In this document: positions 38,842-47,565 of the stretch, one piece after another
Position numbering within the stretch: the stretch's first letter is position 1
Layout of the letters: every line of letters starts with the position of its first letter
NCBI RefSeq assembly: GCF_001579805.1
Contig: NZ_CP014546.1
Coordinates: forward strand, 1,054,001-1,118,000
Reading direction: 5' to 3'
Source of the DNA: Pseudomonas azotoformans
GTDB lineage: Bacteria > Pseudomonadota > Gammaproteobacteria > Pseudomonadales > Pseudomonadaceae
Length of the DNA: 64,000 nucleotides
Notes under the pieces: model-generated
The model's database searches: none
What the model saw: the letters and a program-made list of their open reading frames with translations, nothing else
Told to the model about the DNA's origin: nothing
Program-made: the position numbers and the translations under genes

Positions 38842-40233
38842 ATGAATCTGCCCCTGATTCTCAACTTACTGGTGTTCGTGGCCCTGTTGCTGGGCCTGGC
38901 ACAAACCCGTCGTACTAACTGGAGCCTCGCCAAGAAGGTGTTGTTCGCCCTCGTGCTCGGTGTGGTGTTCGGCACCGTTCTGCACACGATCTACGGCGAC
39001 GGCAACCCGGTGCTCAAGGCCTCCATCGGCTGGTTCGACCTGGTCGGCAACGGCTATGTGCAACTGTTGCAAATGATCGTGATCCCGCTGGTATTTGCCT
39101 CGATCCTCAGCGCCGTGGCACGCCTGCACAATGCCTCGTCCCTGGGCAAGATCAGCTTCCTGACCATCGGCACGCTGCTCTTCACCACGGCGATTGCGGC
39201 GCTGATCGGTATCGGCCTGACCAACCTGTTCGGCCTCACCGCCGAGGGCCTGGTGGCCGGCACCCAGGAAATGGCGCGCCTGCAAGTGATCCAGAGTGAT
39301 TACGCGGGCAAGGTCGCCGACCTGAATATCCCGCAACTGCTGCTGTCGTTTGTGCCGGCCAACCCGTTTGCCGACCTGGCACGGGCCAAGCCGACCTCGA
39401 TCATCAGCGTGGTGATTTTCGCTGCCTTCCTGGGGGTTGCCGCGCTGCAACTGCTCAAGGATGACGTGGAAAAAGGCCAGAAAGTCCTTAACGCCATCGA
39501 CACCCTGCAAGCCTGGGTGATGCGCCTGGTGCGCCTGGTGATGAAGCTCACGCCCTACGGCGTACTGGCGCTGATGACCAAGGTGGTCGCCGGTTCCAAC
39601 CTGCAAGACATCATCAAGCTCGGCAGTTTTGTGGTGGTGTCGTACCTGGCGCTCGGCCTGATGTTCGTGGTGCACGGCCTGCTGCTGTCCCTGGCCGGGA
39701 TCAACCCGCTGCGTTTCTTCCGCAAAGTGTGGCCGGTGCTGACCTTCGCCTTCACCAGCCGCTCCAGCGCGGCGGCGATCCCGCTGAGCATTGAAGCGCA
39801 GACCCGTCGCCTGGGCATCCCGCAATCCATCGCCGGTTTCGCTGCCTCGTTTGGCGCGACGATTGGCCAGAACGGCTGCGCAGGGCTTTACCCGGCGATG
39901 TTGGCGGTGATGGTAGCGCCGACCGTGGGCATCAACCCGCTGGACCCGCTGTGGATCGCGACCCTGGTGGCAATAGTGACCTTGAGTTCGGCAGGCGTTG
40001 CCGGCGTGGGCGGCGGTGCAACGTTCGCCGCGCTGATCGTACTGCCGGCCATGGGATTGCCGGTGTCACTGGTGGCGTTGCTGATTTCCGTGGAGCCACT
40101 GATCGACATGGGTCGCACGGCGCTGAACGTGAATGGTTCGATGACGGCGGGGGCGATTACCAGCCAGGTCATGGGGCAGACGGATAAAGCGCTGTTGAAT
40201 GCCGATGAGCATGCGGAATTAGCGCAGGCTTAA
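38842..40233 (+). CDS. tcyP: L-cystine:cation symporter TcyP
   Basis: The 463-residue protein belongs to the dicarboxylate/amino acid:cation symporter family. It is very close in sequence pattern to E. coli TcyP/YdjN, including [14 protein letters not shown] and [11 protein letters not shown], all in the first 85 residues. It takes up cystine, and in E. coli also other cystine analogues, for sulfur supply. Eight membrane helices and two re-entrant loops are expected. The transport core has [20 protein letters not shown] and a conserved NGCAG segment. It is monocistronic. Confidence 0.93.
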   Translation: MNLPLILNLLVFVALLLGLAQTRRTNWSLAKKVLFALVLGVVFGTVLHTIYGDGNPVLKASIGWFDLVGNGYVQLLQMIVIPLVFASILSAVARLHNASSLGKISFLTIGTLLFTTAIAALIGIGLTNLFGLTAEGLVAGTQEMARLQVIQSDYAGKVADLNIPQLLLSFVPANPFADLARAKPTSIISVVIFAAFLGVAALQLLKDDVEKGQKVLNAIDTLQAWVMRLVRLVMKLTPYGVLALMTKVVAGSNLQDIIKLGSFVVVSYLALGLMFVVHGLLLSLAGINPLRFFRKVWPVLTFAFTSRSSAAAIPLSIEAQTRRLGIPQSIAGFAASFGATIGQNGCAGLYPAMLAVMVAPTVGINPLDPLWIATLVAIVTLSSAGVAGVGGGATFAALIVLPAMGLPVSLVALLISVEPLIDMGRTALNVNGSMTAGAITSQVMGQTDKALLNADEHAELAQA

Positions 40234-40241
40234 TGAAATCG

Positions 40242-40269
40242 GCTAGCAGGGATCTTGCTCCCTGCTAGC
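40242..40269 (+). terminator. Strong hairpin between tcyP and the relE remnant
   Basis: A perfect 11-bp stem GCTAGCAGGGA / TCCCTGCTAGC with loop TCTTGC starts 8 bases after the tcyP stop. There is no T run, so its termination strength is uncertain. Its right arm contains the stop codon of the convergent toxin remnant. Confidence 0.6.
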
Positions 40270-40554
40270 TCAACCGGTCGGCAGCCTTCCGATAGACCTC
40301 TTCACGTTCACGCTTGTCGACAGCAACGACAAATACCGTGATCTCCTGATCAATCACTTGATACACCAACCGGTAGCCACTGCTGCGAAGCTTGATCTTG
40401 TAGCAATCGGGTATAAGCCGTACAGACGGCTGGCTTCGATACGTGGGTTGATCAAGACTGCGGCCAACTTCTTTTTAAACTGTTGGCGAACGGTATCGCC
40501 AAGTTTGTGCCATTCCTTTAAAGCGCGCGCATCGAAGTCGAGTTCATAGGTCAT
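40265..40554 (-). pseudogene. relE: RelE/ParE-family toxin, broken by a 2-base insertion
   Basis: The N-terminal 44 residues (MTYELDFDARALKEWHKLG..., to SRLYGL) are a normal RelE toxin. The frame then shifts and stops at 40354 after 66 residues. The remaining toxin (DCYKIKLRSSGYRLVYQV ... KREREEVYRKAADRLS, stop TAG at 40265) continues in another frame. Deleting one TA from the TATA at 40412-40415 restores RLYGLPDCYKIKL and an exact 95-residue protein. The interval is 290 bases, 288 plus 2. RelE toxins cleave mRNA in the ribosome A site. The catalytic Arg and Tyr residues lie after the break, so the product should be inactive. It overlaps the antitoxin gene by 11 bases. Confidence 0.9.
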
Positions 40555-40783
40555 CCAATGAGACCTTCACTCGTTGAGGCGCAGCCAACCGCTCCCGAAC
40601 AGTTGCCAACAAAGCCTCGTCATCTTCAGTCATGAGCACAGGTTTGAAGGGTAACTGACCGCGCTCTGCCACGTACTGCAAAGCTTGGCGCATTAACTCC
40701 GATGGGGTGACGCCGAGTTTTTCCAGCTCGTGATAAGCACGAGCCTTAAGATCGTCGTCGATACGTACGTTAATAGAGGCCAT
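40544..40783 (-). CDS. relB: RelB/DinJ-family antitoxin
   Basis: The 79-residue protein has an N-terminal ribbon-helix-helix domain (INVRIDDDLKARAYHELEKLG, GVTPSELMRQALQYV) of the RelB/DinJ type. It is followed by a C-terminal toxin-binding tail. It would neutralise RelE and repress its own promoter. The toxin gene starts 11 bases before the antitoxin stop, the usual relBE arrangement. The antitoxin is intact while the toxin is broken. Confidence 0.92.
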   Translation of the reverse strand: MASINVRIDDDLKARAYHELEKLGVTPSELMRQALQYVAERGQLPFKPVLMTEDDEALLATVRERLAAPQRVKVSLDDL

Positions 40784-40866
40784 GGGACAGCCATCACTGT
40801 AAAGACATTAGTCATTACAGTGATGTATAACAGTTGCTTGTGCAAGTCAGGCTTATCCGGTTCCGA

Positions 40867-41379
40867 TCAGGCCTTTTCCCAAACCTCAAAGCTGTACGCC
40901 GGTTTTTCACCCTCAGGCGCATTCTCGACATTCGACACCAGCTTCCACTGGCCAGCATCAAACTCCGGAAACCAAGCATCCCCCTCCGGACTCAACGCCA
41001 CTCGCGTCAAATACAGGCGATCCGCCTGCTCCAGCCCCTGCGCATACAATTGCGCACCGCCGATCAGCATCAGCTCGTCCGCGCCCTGCTCCAGTGCCCA
41101 CGCCTCGGCGCGTTCCACCGCTGCCTCCAGCGACGGAAAAACTTCCGCACCTTCAAGCGCCAGATCGGTCTGACGGCTAACCACCAGGTTCAAGCGCCCT
41201 GGCAGCGGTCGACCGAGGGAGTCCCAGGTCTTGCGCCCCATGATGATCGGCTTGCCAAGCGTGGTGGCCTTGAAATATTTGAAATCCCCCGGCAAATGCC
41301 AGGGCATGCTGTTGTCGACGCCGATCACACGGTTTTCACCGAGGGCTGCGATCAGGCTTAAAGGGAGAGTTTTTTTCAT
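40867..41379 (-). CDS. folA: Dihydrofolate reductase
   Basis: The 170-residue enzyme reduces dihydrofolate to tetrahydrofolate with NADPH. It supports thymidylate synthesis together with the thyA product encoded about 13 kb away. The N-terminal SLIAALGENRVIGVDNSMPWHLPGD and the cofactor loop MGRKTWDSLG and PGRLNLVVS are present. It is divergent from the DUF2868 gene, with 69 bases between start codons. The toxin-antitoxin genes follow it on the same strand. Confidence 0.97.
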   Translation of the reverse strand: MKKTLPLSLIAALGENRVIGVDNSMPWHLPGDFKYFKATTLGKPIIMGRKTWDSLGRPLPGRLNLVVSRQTDLALEGAEVFPSLEAAVERAEAWALEQGADELMLIGGAQLYAQGLEQADRLYLTRVALSPEGDAWFPEFDAGQWKLVSNVENAPEGEKPAYSFEVWEKA

Positions 41380-41448
41380 GCCGACGAGAATACCAGAGCC
41401 CCGAGCCAGGGGTTATGCTCCAGGCTCACAAACACAACAGGACAGCGC

Positions 41449-42819
41449 GTGACTCCTCTGCACACTCTCTGGCTGACAGAAACCGTGCGCCTGCGCGAAG
41501 AACACGCAGGCCCGCTGGAAGATCTGGAGGCCAATCGCCTGGCCCGCACGGCCGGCGGCGATCTGCCGACGCGCATCCAGCAACGCGCCTTGCACCTGGC
41601 CGAGCGCGACGGGCTCACGAATGCCCTCACCCGCTGGCTGCAAGGTGCACGTCTGGCGTTGGTGCTGCTAGCGATAGTCGCCGTGATCAGCGGCGCTGGA
41701 CTGGCGTTTGCTGCATTGGGCAACGGCCCGACGCCAGTCAACGTGTTCTGGGCGCTCGGCAGCTTGCTCGGGTTGAATCTCATCCTGTTGATCAGTTGGG
41801 CCCTGGGCCTGCTGTTTGCCGGTGAACACAGCGCCAGCCTCGGGCGACTGTGGTTATGGCTCAGCGAAAAACTCGCCCGAGATGCCAAGGCCGCACAACT
41901 GGCACCTGCACTGTTATTGCTGCTGCAACGGCAAAAACTCAATCGCTGGGCCGTGGGCGTGCTGGTCAACAGCCTGTGGTTGCTGGCATTGCTCAGCGCC
42001 TTGGTAATTATTCTTACGCTACTCGCCACCCGTCGTTATGGATTCGTGTGGGAAACCACTATTCTCGGTGCCGACACCTTTGTCGCCGTCACCCAGGCCC
42101 TCGGCACCCTGCCCGCGTTGCTGGGTTTCAACGTGCCGACCGTCGAGATGATCCGCGCCAGCGGCGACTCCGCCCTGAATATCGAAAGTGCCCGCCAAGC
42201 CTGGGCCGCCTGGCTGGTCGGCGTGCTGCTGGTCTATGGCCTGCTGCCCCGCCTGATCCTCGCCCTGCTTTGCCTGTGGCGCTGGAAACGCGGGCGCGCC
42301 GCCCTGCGCCTGGACCTCAACCTGCCCGGCTATAGCCAATTGCGCGAACGCCTGATGCCGAGCAGCGAGCGCCTTGGGGTCAACGATGCCGCGCCCGAGC
42401 AACTGCACCCCATCAGTGGCGGCGTCAGTGAATTGGAAAGCGACGGCGCCCTGCTGGTCGCCATTGAACTGGACGACCAACATCCCTGGCCGCCCAAGCT
42501 GCCCCCCAGCGTGAAGAACGCCGGCATCCTCGACAGCCGCGAGTCACGCCACAAACTGCTGGAACAACTCACGCGCTTCCCGCCCGCCCGCCTGGCCATC
42601 GCCTGCGACCCACGCCGCTCGCCGGATCGTGGCAGCCTCGCGCTGATCGCCGAACTCGCGCGCAGCGCCACCGCCACCCGCGTCTGGCTGCTGCAAGCGC
42701 CGTCCGGCCAGGCACTGGACGCCGAACGCCTGGGCGACTGGCACGCCGCGTTGCAGCAACTTGAGCTGCCATTCGCCGATTGCGCGCCGTTGAACTGGCT
42801 GGAGACGGGTCATGACTAA
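41449..42819 (+). CDS. DUF2868 membrane protein
   Basis: The 456-residue protein has four or five membrane segments, at about residues 65-90, 98-120, 160-195 and 250-275. Cytoplasmic parts lie at both ends. It matches the DUF2868 family, which is found next to the DUF3482 GTPase in Pseudomonas. The next gene starts 8 bases before its stop, so the two are translationally coupled and probably form a membrane-bound complex. No enzyme motif is visible. The start used, near TLWLTETVRLREEHAG, follows an AACAGGACAG site. Confidence 0.82.
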   Translation: MTPLHTLWLTETVRLREEHAGPLEDLEANRLARTAGGDLPTRIQQRALHLAERDGLTNALTRWLQGARLALVLLAIVAVISGAGLAFAALGNGPTPVNVFWALGSLLGLNLILLISWALGLLFAGEHSASLGRLWLWLSEKLARDAKAAQLAPALLLLLQRQKLNRWAVGVLVNSLWLLALLSALVIILTLLATRRYGFVWETTILGADTFVAVTQALGTLPALLGFNVPTVEMIRASGDSALNIESARQAWAAWLVGVLLVYGLLPRLILALLCLWRWKRGRAALRLDLNLPGYSQLRERLMPSSERLGVNDAAPEQLHPISGGVSELESDGALLVAIELDDQHPWPPKLPPSVKNAGILDSRESRHKLLEQLTRFPPARLAIACDPRRSPDRGSLALIAELARSATATRVWLLQAPSGQALDAERLGDWHAALQQLELPFADCAPLNWLETGHD

Positions 42820-44194
42820 GCCGCTGAAACTCGCCGTGGTCGGCCACACCAATGTCGGCAAGACCTCGTTGCTGCGCACGCTGACCCGAGACGTAGGCTT
42901 CGGCGAAGTCTCCCATCGCCCCAGCACCACACGGCATGTCGAAGGCGCGCGCTTGTCGGTGGACGGCGAAGCCTTGCTGGAGTTGTACGACACACCCGGC
43001 CTGGAAGACGCCATCGCCCTGCTCGATTACCTGGAGCGCCTGGATCGCCCCGGCGAACGCCTCGACGGCCCGGCCCGCCTGGCGCGCTTCCTCGATGGCA
43101 GTGAAGCCCGCCAGCGTTTCGAACAGGAAGCCAAGGTGCTGCGCCAACTGCTGGCCTCGGACGCCGGCCTGTATGTGATCGACGCCCGCGAACCGGTGCT
43201 GGCCAAGTACCGCGACGAACTCCAAGTGCTGGCCAGTTGCGGCAAGCCGTTGCTGCCGGTGCTCAATTTCGTCAGCAGCAGCGACCATCGCGAGCCGGAC
43301 TGGCGCGAAGCCCTGGCTCGCCTGGGCCTGCATGCGCTGGTGCGATTCGACAGTGTGGCGCCCCCGGAAGACGGTGAACGTCGGCTGTATGAAAGCCTCG
43401 CCCTGCTATTGGAAAGCGCGCGGCCACAGTTGGAACGCTTGATTCTTGATCAGGAGGCTCTGCGTCAGGCCCGCCAGCAAAGTGCTGCGCGACTGATCGC
43501 CGAATTGCTGATCGACTGCGCCGCCTGTCGCCGCAGTGTGGTCACCGAAGATGAACAACAAGCCATCGGCGACCTGCGCAAAGCCGTGCGCCAACGTGAA
43601 CAGAAATGCGTGGAAGCCCTGCTCAAGCTGTTCGGCTTCCGACCGCAGGACGCCGCCGCCAGCGACTTGCCCCTGCTCGACGGGCGCTGGGGCGATGACC
43701 TGTTCAACCCGGAAACCCTCAAGCAACTGGGCGTGCGTGTCGGTGGCGGGATCGCCGCAGGGGCGGCGGCCGGTGCGGGCGTGGATTTGTTGGTCGGTGG
43801 ATTAACGCTGGGCGCCGCCGCCCTGGCCGGTGCAATTGCCGGTGGCGCACTGCAAACCGCGCGCAGCTATGGCAGCCGGTTGCTGGGCAAAATCAAAGGC
43901 CAACGCGAGCTGACCGTCGACGACAGTGTGTTGCGCCTGCTCGCCCTGCGTCAGCGCCAGTTACTCAAGGCCCTGAACCTGCGCGGCCATGCGGCGATGC
44001 ACAGCATCAAGGTCGACACGCCCCAGGACAAAAACTGGCGCGAAGGCAAGTTGCCGGACGCGCTGCATAAGGCGCGCGCCCATCCGCAATGGTCGTCCCT
44101 CAATCCTCACCCCAAGCTGAGCCAGGCTGAGCGCCAGGAACAGGTCGAGGCATTGGCGGCCAAACTCGACGACGCCGACTTCAAGGCTTCTTGA
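42812..44194 (+). CDS. DUF3482 GTPase of the Era/YcjF-like group
   Basis: The 460-residue protein has a TrmE-Era-type GTPase domain (G1 GHTNVGKTSLL at residues 11-21; G3 DTPGLED near residue 60; a degenerate G4, LPVLNFVSSSD). A C-terminal DUF3482 domain contains one Gly/Ala-rich hydrophobic segment (residues 310-350) that could insert in the membrane, as in YcjF-like proteins. It overlaps the DUF2868 gene by 8 bases. The cellular role is unknown. Its 3' end overlaps the next, convergent gene by 14 bases. Confidence 0.85.
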   Translation: MTKPLKLAVVGHTNVGKTSLLRTLTRDVGFGEVSHRPSTTRHVEGARLSVDGEALLELYDTPGLEDAIALLDYLERLDRPGERLDGPARLARFLDGSEARQRFEQEAKVLRQLLASDAGLYVIDAREPVLAKYRDELQVLASCGKPLLPVLNFVSSSDHREPDWREALARLGLHALVRFDSVAPPEDGERRLYESLALLLESARPQLERLILDQEALRQARQQSAARLIAELLIDCAACRRSVVTEDEQQAIGDLRKAVRQREQKCVEALLKLFGFRPQDAAASDLPLLDGRWGDDLFNPETLKQLGVRVGGGIAAGAAAGAGVDLLVGGLTLGAAALAGAIAGGALQTARSYGSRLLGKIKGQRELTVDDSVLRLLALRQRQLLKALNLRGHAAMHSIKVDTPQDKNWREGKLPDALHKARAHPQWSSLNPHPKLSQAERQEQVEALAAKLDDADFKAS

Positions 44195-44735
44195 GCGGCG
44201 GCGTGTGCCAAGCGAATGCCAGGAAAGCGTTGCACAACACTTTGATTGCCGCCTTGTCCTGGTGGTCGGCAATACCGTTCTGGTCAAGATCGCTGTTGGT
44301 AAACGACTCCAGCACCCCATCACTGTCACCGTCATAGCCCGCAGCGGTATACACCAGGATACGTTTGCCCCGGGGCGAACAGCACCGATGAAAACTCAAC
44401 TTGATCGTATTGGGTATGCCGCTCTTCGCCCAATGGCTGACTTGCATCGTCAGGTAACGCCGCCAGGTGTCCCCGGCATTGAACCAGCCTTGCTTCAGGA
44501 AGGTATCGGCAAATGCCTTGAGCAGTGCCTTATCCTCCGCCGATTTGCAGCCATCAAAATTGATATCGCCGGGTAACAGAATGTCGGCGACTCCGTCGGC
44601 GGTGATATCAATCGCCACCGCCTCATGGACCAGTTCGTCAGGTTCGTTCGCCGTCTGTTCAAAAAACTGCAGGATGACCATGTCAGCTTTGCCATTGCCG
44701 CTACGGTCCTGAGCGGTGGCTTTCAAGTAACGCAT
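44181..44735 (-). CDS. Unrecognised small protein with calcium-loop (EF-hand/dockerin-like) motifs
   Basis: The 184-residue protein has five Asp-rich loops: DRSGNGKAD near residue 10, DITADGVAD near 43, DINFDGCKSAED near 57, DGDSDG near 137 and DLDQNGIADHQD near 149. The third and fifth are complete 12-residue Ca2+ loops of the dockerin/EF-hand kind, each followed by a short helix. No signal peptide is visible. A GGGAG site sits 6 bases before the ATG at 44735; a GTG at 44738 is less likely. I do not recognise the family. Calcium binding is inferred from the motifs. Confidence 0.7.
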   Translation of the reverse strand: MRYLKATAQDRSGNGKADMVILQFFEQTANEPDELVHEAVAIDITADGVADILLPGDINFDGCKSAEDKALLKAFADTFLKQGWFNAGDTWRRYLTMQVSHWAKSGIPNTIKLSFHRCCSPRGKRILVYTAAGYDGDSDGVLESFTNSDLDQNGIADHQDKAAIKVLCNAFLAFAWHTPPLKKP

Positions 44736-44795
44736 CACATACTCCCTTTCATGGCTGAAGAGCCCAGAAGAGTAATGATCGATTCGCCGACGCCT

Positions 44796-45389
44796 CTAGC
44801 CACCGCTTCCGGGTTGAGCGTACGAATTCACGTCAGGTCTCATCAGCAGGCGCAGTGCCCTGGCCTTGAGGGGTGCCAGATCCAGCACCGGCACGTGCAA
44901 GTCCTTAGCCTGCTCATCCCAATGGCGCATGCGCAAACTCACCGTATACAACGGGTCCTGTTCAAACGCCTGGGCCTCCTCGGCGCTCATCACACCGCCC
45001 TGATAGGCCAGGGTGCGCCGGCTGGCTTCGCTCAAGCGCGCGTAATAGTCCGGCTGGCTGAAGGTCAGATAGCGCTTGGCCTGCACGTGATACTCCACCA
45101 ACTTGGCCATGCGCTCACTGAACCCTGCACGACGCAGATAATCCGCGCCCAGCCGTTCATGGCTGACCACGCCATAACCGCCCATGTTTTCCCCGCCTTG
45201 GCCGCAGATGTGCCCGATGTCGTGGAAAAACGCCGCCAACACCACCTCATCATCAAAGCCTTCGGCCATGGCCAGTTGCGCAGCTTGGGACATGTGCTCG
45301 ATCTGCGACACCGGCTCGCCGATGTAATCCGCAGTGCCGTGCTGTTCATACAAGCCGAAGACGTCGGCGATGGTCTGTTCCGGGTTCAT
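44796..45389 (-). CDS. PhnZ-like HD-domain phosphonate oxygenase
   Basis: The 197-residue protein belongs to the HD-domain family found in phosphonate operons. PhnZ is a diiron enzyme that cleaves the C-P bond of (R)-2-amino-1-hydroxyethylphosphonate to glycine and phosphate. The expected residues are all seen: the mobile Tyr22 and Glu25 in DYIGE, His32, the HD pair His56-Asp57 (FFHDIGH), His77, His101 and Asp158. They fall at nearly the spacing of PhnZ. The ATG at 45389 shares one base with the stop of the upstream flavoenzyme gene. A much longer in-frame reading to 45545 is antisense-like and not used. No PhnY partner is encoded in the window. Confidence 0.87.
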   Translation of the reverse strand: MNPEQTIADVFGLYEQHGTADYIGEPVSQIEHMSQAAQLAMAEGFDDEVVLAAFFHDIGHICGQGGENMGGYGVVSHERLGADYLRRAGFSERMAKLVEYHVQAKRYLTFSQPDYYARLSEASRRTLAYQGGVMSAEEAQAFEQDPLYTVSLRMRHWDEQAKDLHVPVLDLAPLKARALRLLMRPDVNSYAQPGSGG

Positions 45390-46522
45390 CACGCCGCTCC
45401 CCACAAGGTACGGATATTGCGCTCGGCCATCGCCGGCCCCACGCTCATGCCCACGCCGGTGTGCATCAACGCCGCGCTCACTCCCGGCGCCGCGCGCAGG
45501 AATGAAAACGGTCCCGGCCCCCGCGAGCCGTACACTCCCTGCCAACGCTCCACCACCTGGATTTTGCAGCTCAAGGTCTGTTCAGCCAGTTCGATCATCC
45601 AGTCATCCACCTGCTCGGCGTTGAAGGGCGATGCGTCACTGCCGTAGTCATGGGAGTCACCGATGATCAGTTCGCCGTGGGGCGTGGGGCTGATCAGCAG
45701 GTGAATGCCGTGTTCGTGCAGGTGCGGTGCATCGCGCAAGATCTGCGCCTGCACCGGCGCCGCCTCGGGCAGGTCGGCGAAAGCGCCGTAATGCACGCAG
45801 CTCAAGCCGGTGAGCAACGCGTGTTGCAGGTTCAGGTTGGCCGCTGGCCGCGCGCGCAGCATTTGCAGGCGGCAGATGCTCGGGTTGAGTTCGGCCATCG
45901 CGTCGGCCAACAAGGTTTGATAGTCGTGACCGGCGCACACGATGATCTGCTCACCGCGAAAGCTTCCCGCCGTGCTGTGCAACTGGCCCGGTTCGACGTC
46001 GCGCACCAAGGTGGAGAAGTAAAACTCCACATTCAGCTCTTGCGCCAGGTAGTTGATCAGCGCCGGGATCGCTTCACGGGAATACAGTTGCTGGTCGTCC
46101 TTGCCGTGCAGCGCAGCGCGGTGATGGCGGAACTGGCCGCCATACAAGTCCTTCATCGCCGCGCCTTGCAGCAATTCGACGTTGTAGCCGTGCTCTTTTG
46201 CCCGCCCCTCACAGAAGGCTTCCAGCAAGTGCTCTTCCGCTTCGGTGCGAGCGAACAGGTACGCGCCGTTACGCTTGAGTTGCAGCCCCGCGGCCTGCGC
46301 CCAATGGCCCCAGATTTCACGGCTTTCCCGCGCGAGGTCGAGCATCGGCCCCGGCGGTTGGCCGGTGACCAGGGCCTGGCCGAAGTTGCGTACCGAGGCG
46401 CCCAGTGGCGTGGCGCTGCGCTCGAACACCTTGACCTTGAGGCCGCGCTTGGCGGCGGCGAAGGCGTGGGACAGGCCGAGGATGCCGGCGCCGATGATCA
46501 GTAGGTCGCTTTGATAGTTCAT
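45389..46522 (-). CDS. FAD-dependent oxidoreductase of phosphonate operons (TIGR03364/PbfC type)
   Basis: The 377-residue DAO-type flavoprotein resembles glycine and sarcosine oxidases. The N-terminal FAD motif LLIIGAGILGLSHAFAA starts at residue 7. A ribose-binding Glu or Arg follows in KVFERS, and the C-terminal HTGVGMSVGPAMAE closes the FAD site. This group accompanies aminophosphonate transporters. A member has been reported to oxidise N-methyl-2-aminoethylphosphonate to phosphonoacetaldehyde, so a related N-alkyl or amino phosphonate is the best guess here. It starts 1 base after the binding-protein stop and ends in a 1-base overlap with the PhnZ-like gene. Confidence 0.85.
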   Translation of the reverse strand: MNYQSDLLIIGAGILGLSHAFAAAKRGLKVKVFERSATPLGASVRNFGQALVTGQPPGPMLDLARESREIWGHWAQAAGLQLKRNGAYLFARTEAEEHLLEAFCEGRAKEHGYNVELLQGAAMKDLYGGQFRHHRAALHGKDDQQLYSREAIPALINYLAQELNVEFYFSTLVRDVEPGQLHSTAGSFRGEQIIVCAGHDYQTLLADAMAELNPSICRLQMLRARPAANLNLQHALLTGLSCVHYGAFADLPEAAPVQAQILRDAPHLHEHGIHLLISPTPHGELIIGDSHDYGSDASPFNAEQVDDWMIELAEQTLSCKIQVVERWQGVYGSRGPGPFSFLRAAPGVSAALMHTGVGMSVGPAMAERNIRTLWGAA

Positions 46523-46523
46523 C

Positions 46524-47543
46524 CTAAGGTGCCACCTTCTCCGACTTGCCGTCATAGCGCTTGCGCCATTCGGTCAGGATGCTGTCGCGGTTTTTCGAGG
46601 CCCAGGCGAAGTCGTTCTTGATCAGGCGCTGTTCATAGTCGGCCGGCAATTCGGTCTGCGGCTTGGCAATGCCAGGCTGGGCGAGGACGGCGAAGTTGTC
46701 CTTGTACAGGTCCATGGCAGCCGGGCTGGCGGAGAAATCCGCGAGCTTTTTCGCGGCGTCGGCGTTGTGGGTGCCTTTCATGACGGCAGTGGCTTCGATG
46801 TCCCAGCCCAGGCCTTCTTTCGGCAGGATGATGTCCAGCGGCGCGCCCTGGCGTTTCAACTGCACGGCCGGGTATTCGAAGGAAATGCCGATCGGGAACT
46901 CACCCGAAGCCGCCAGCTTGCACGGCTTGGAGCCGGAGTGAACGTACTGGCCGATGTTCTGGTGCAGGTCGTCCATGTACTGCCAGCCCTGCTTCTCGCC
47001 GTAGGTCTGCAGCCAGGCGCTGACGTCCAGGAACCCAGTGCCGGACGAGGCCGGGTTGGGCATAACGATCTTGCCCTTGTACTCAGGCTTGGTCAGGTCC
47101 TGCCAGCTCACCGGTTTGGTCAGGCCCTGCTTTTCGGCTTCGACGGTGTTGAAGCAGATGGTCGCGGCCCATACGTCCATGCCGACCCAGGCCGGCGGGT
47201 TGGCGGCGTCGCGGTAGTTCTTGCCGATCTTGTCCAGGTCCTTCGGTGCGTAGTTGTCCAGCATGCCCTGCTGGTCGAGGATCGCCAGGCTGGAAGCCGC
47301 CAGGCCCCAGACGGCGTCGGCTTGCGGGCGGTCTTTCTCGGCCAGCAGCTTGGCCGTGATGATGCCGGTGGAGTCGCGCACCCATTTGATTTCGATATCG
47401 GGGTTGGCCTGTTCAAAGGCCTTTTTGTAGGTCTTCAACTGCTCGGCTTCGAGGGCCGTGTACACGGTCAACTCGGTCTTGGCGAAGGCATTCAGGCTGA
47501 ATGCAGTCAGTACGGCAGCGACCAGCGCCAGGGGCTTGAACAT
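46524..47543 (-). CDS. ABC transporter substrate-binding protein, putative 2-aminoethylphosphonate type
   Basis: The 339-residue periplasmic protein has a signal peptide (residues 1-21, cleaved after AFA). It has the iron/phosphonate-like family 1 binding fold, with LTVYTALEAEQLKTYKKAFE at the start and WGLAASSLAIL after it. The long list of conserved positions matches the proteins annotated as 2-aminoethylphosphonate-binding in Pseudomonas. The ATG has a perfect GGAGGTGCTCC site. It is third in the operon after the ATPase and permease genes. Confidence 0.88.
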   Translation of the reverse strand: MFKPLALVAAVLTAFSLNAFAKTELTVYTALEAEQLKTYKKAFEQANPDIEIKWVRDSTGIITAKLLAEKDRPQADAVWGLAASSLAILDQQGMLDNYAPKDLDKIGKNYRDAANPPAWVGMDVWAATICFNTVEAEKQGLTKPVSWQDLTKPEYKGKIVMPNPASSGTGFLDVSAWLQTYGEKQGWQYMDDLHQNIGQYVHSGSKPCKLAASGEFPIGISFEYPAVQLKRQGAPLDIILPKEGLGWDIEATAVMKGTHNADAAKKLADFSASPAAMDLYKDNFAVLAQPGIAKPQTELPADYEQRLIKNDFAWASKNRDSILTEWRKRYDGKSEKVAP

Positions 47544-47565
47544 GGAGCACCTCCTTCAGGGATAT

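Noticed and set aside
44796..45545. Longer form of the PhnZ-like protein starting at 45545
   Set aside because: The additional 52 residues are antisense-like, Gly/Arg-rich and lie wholly in the flavoenzyme gene. The ATG at 45389 gives the family start.
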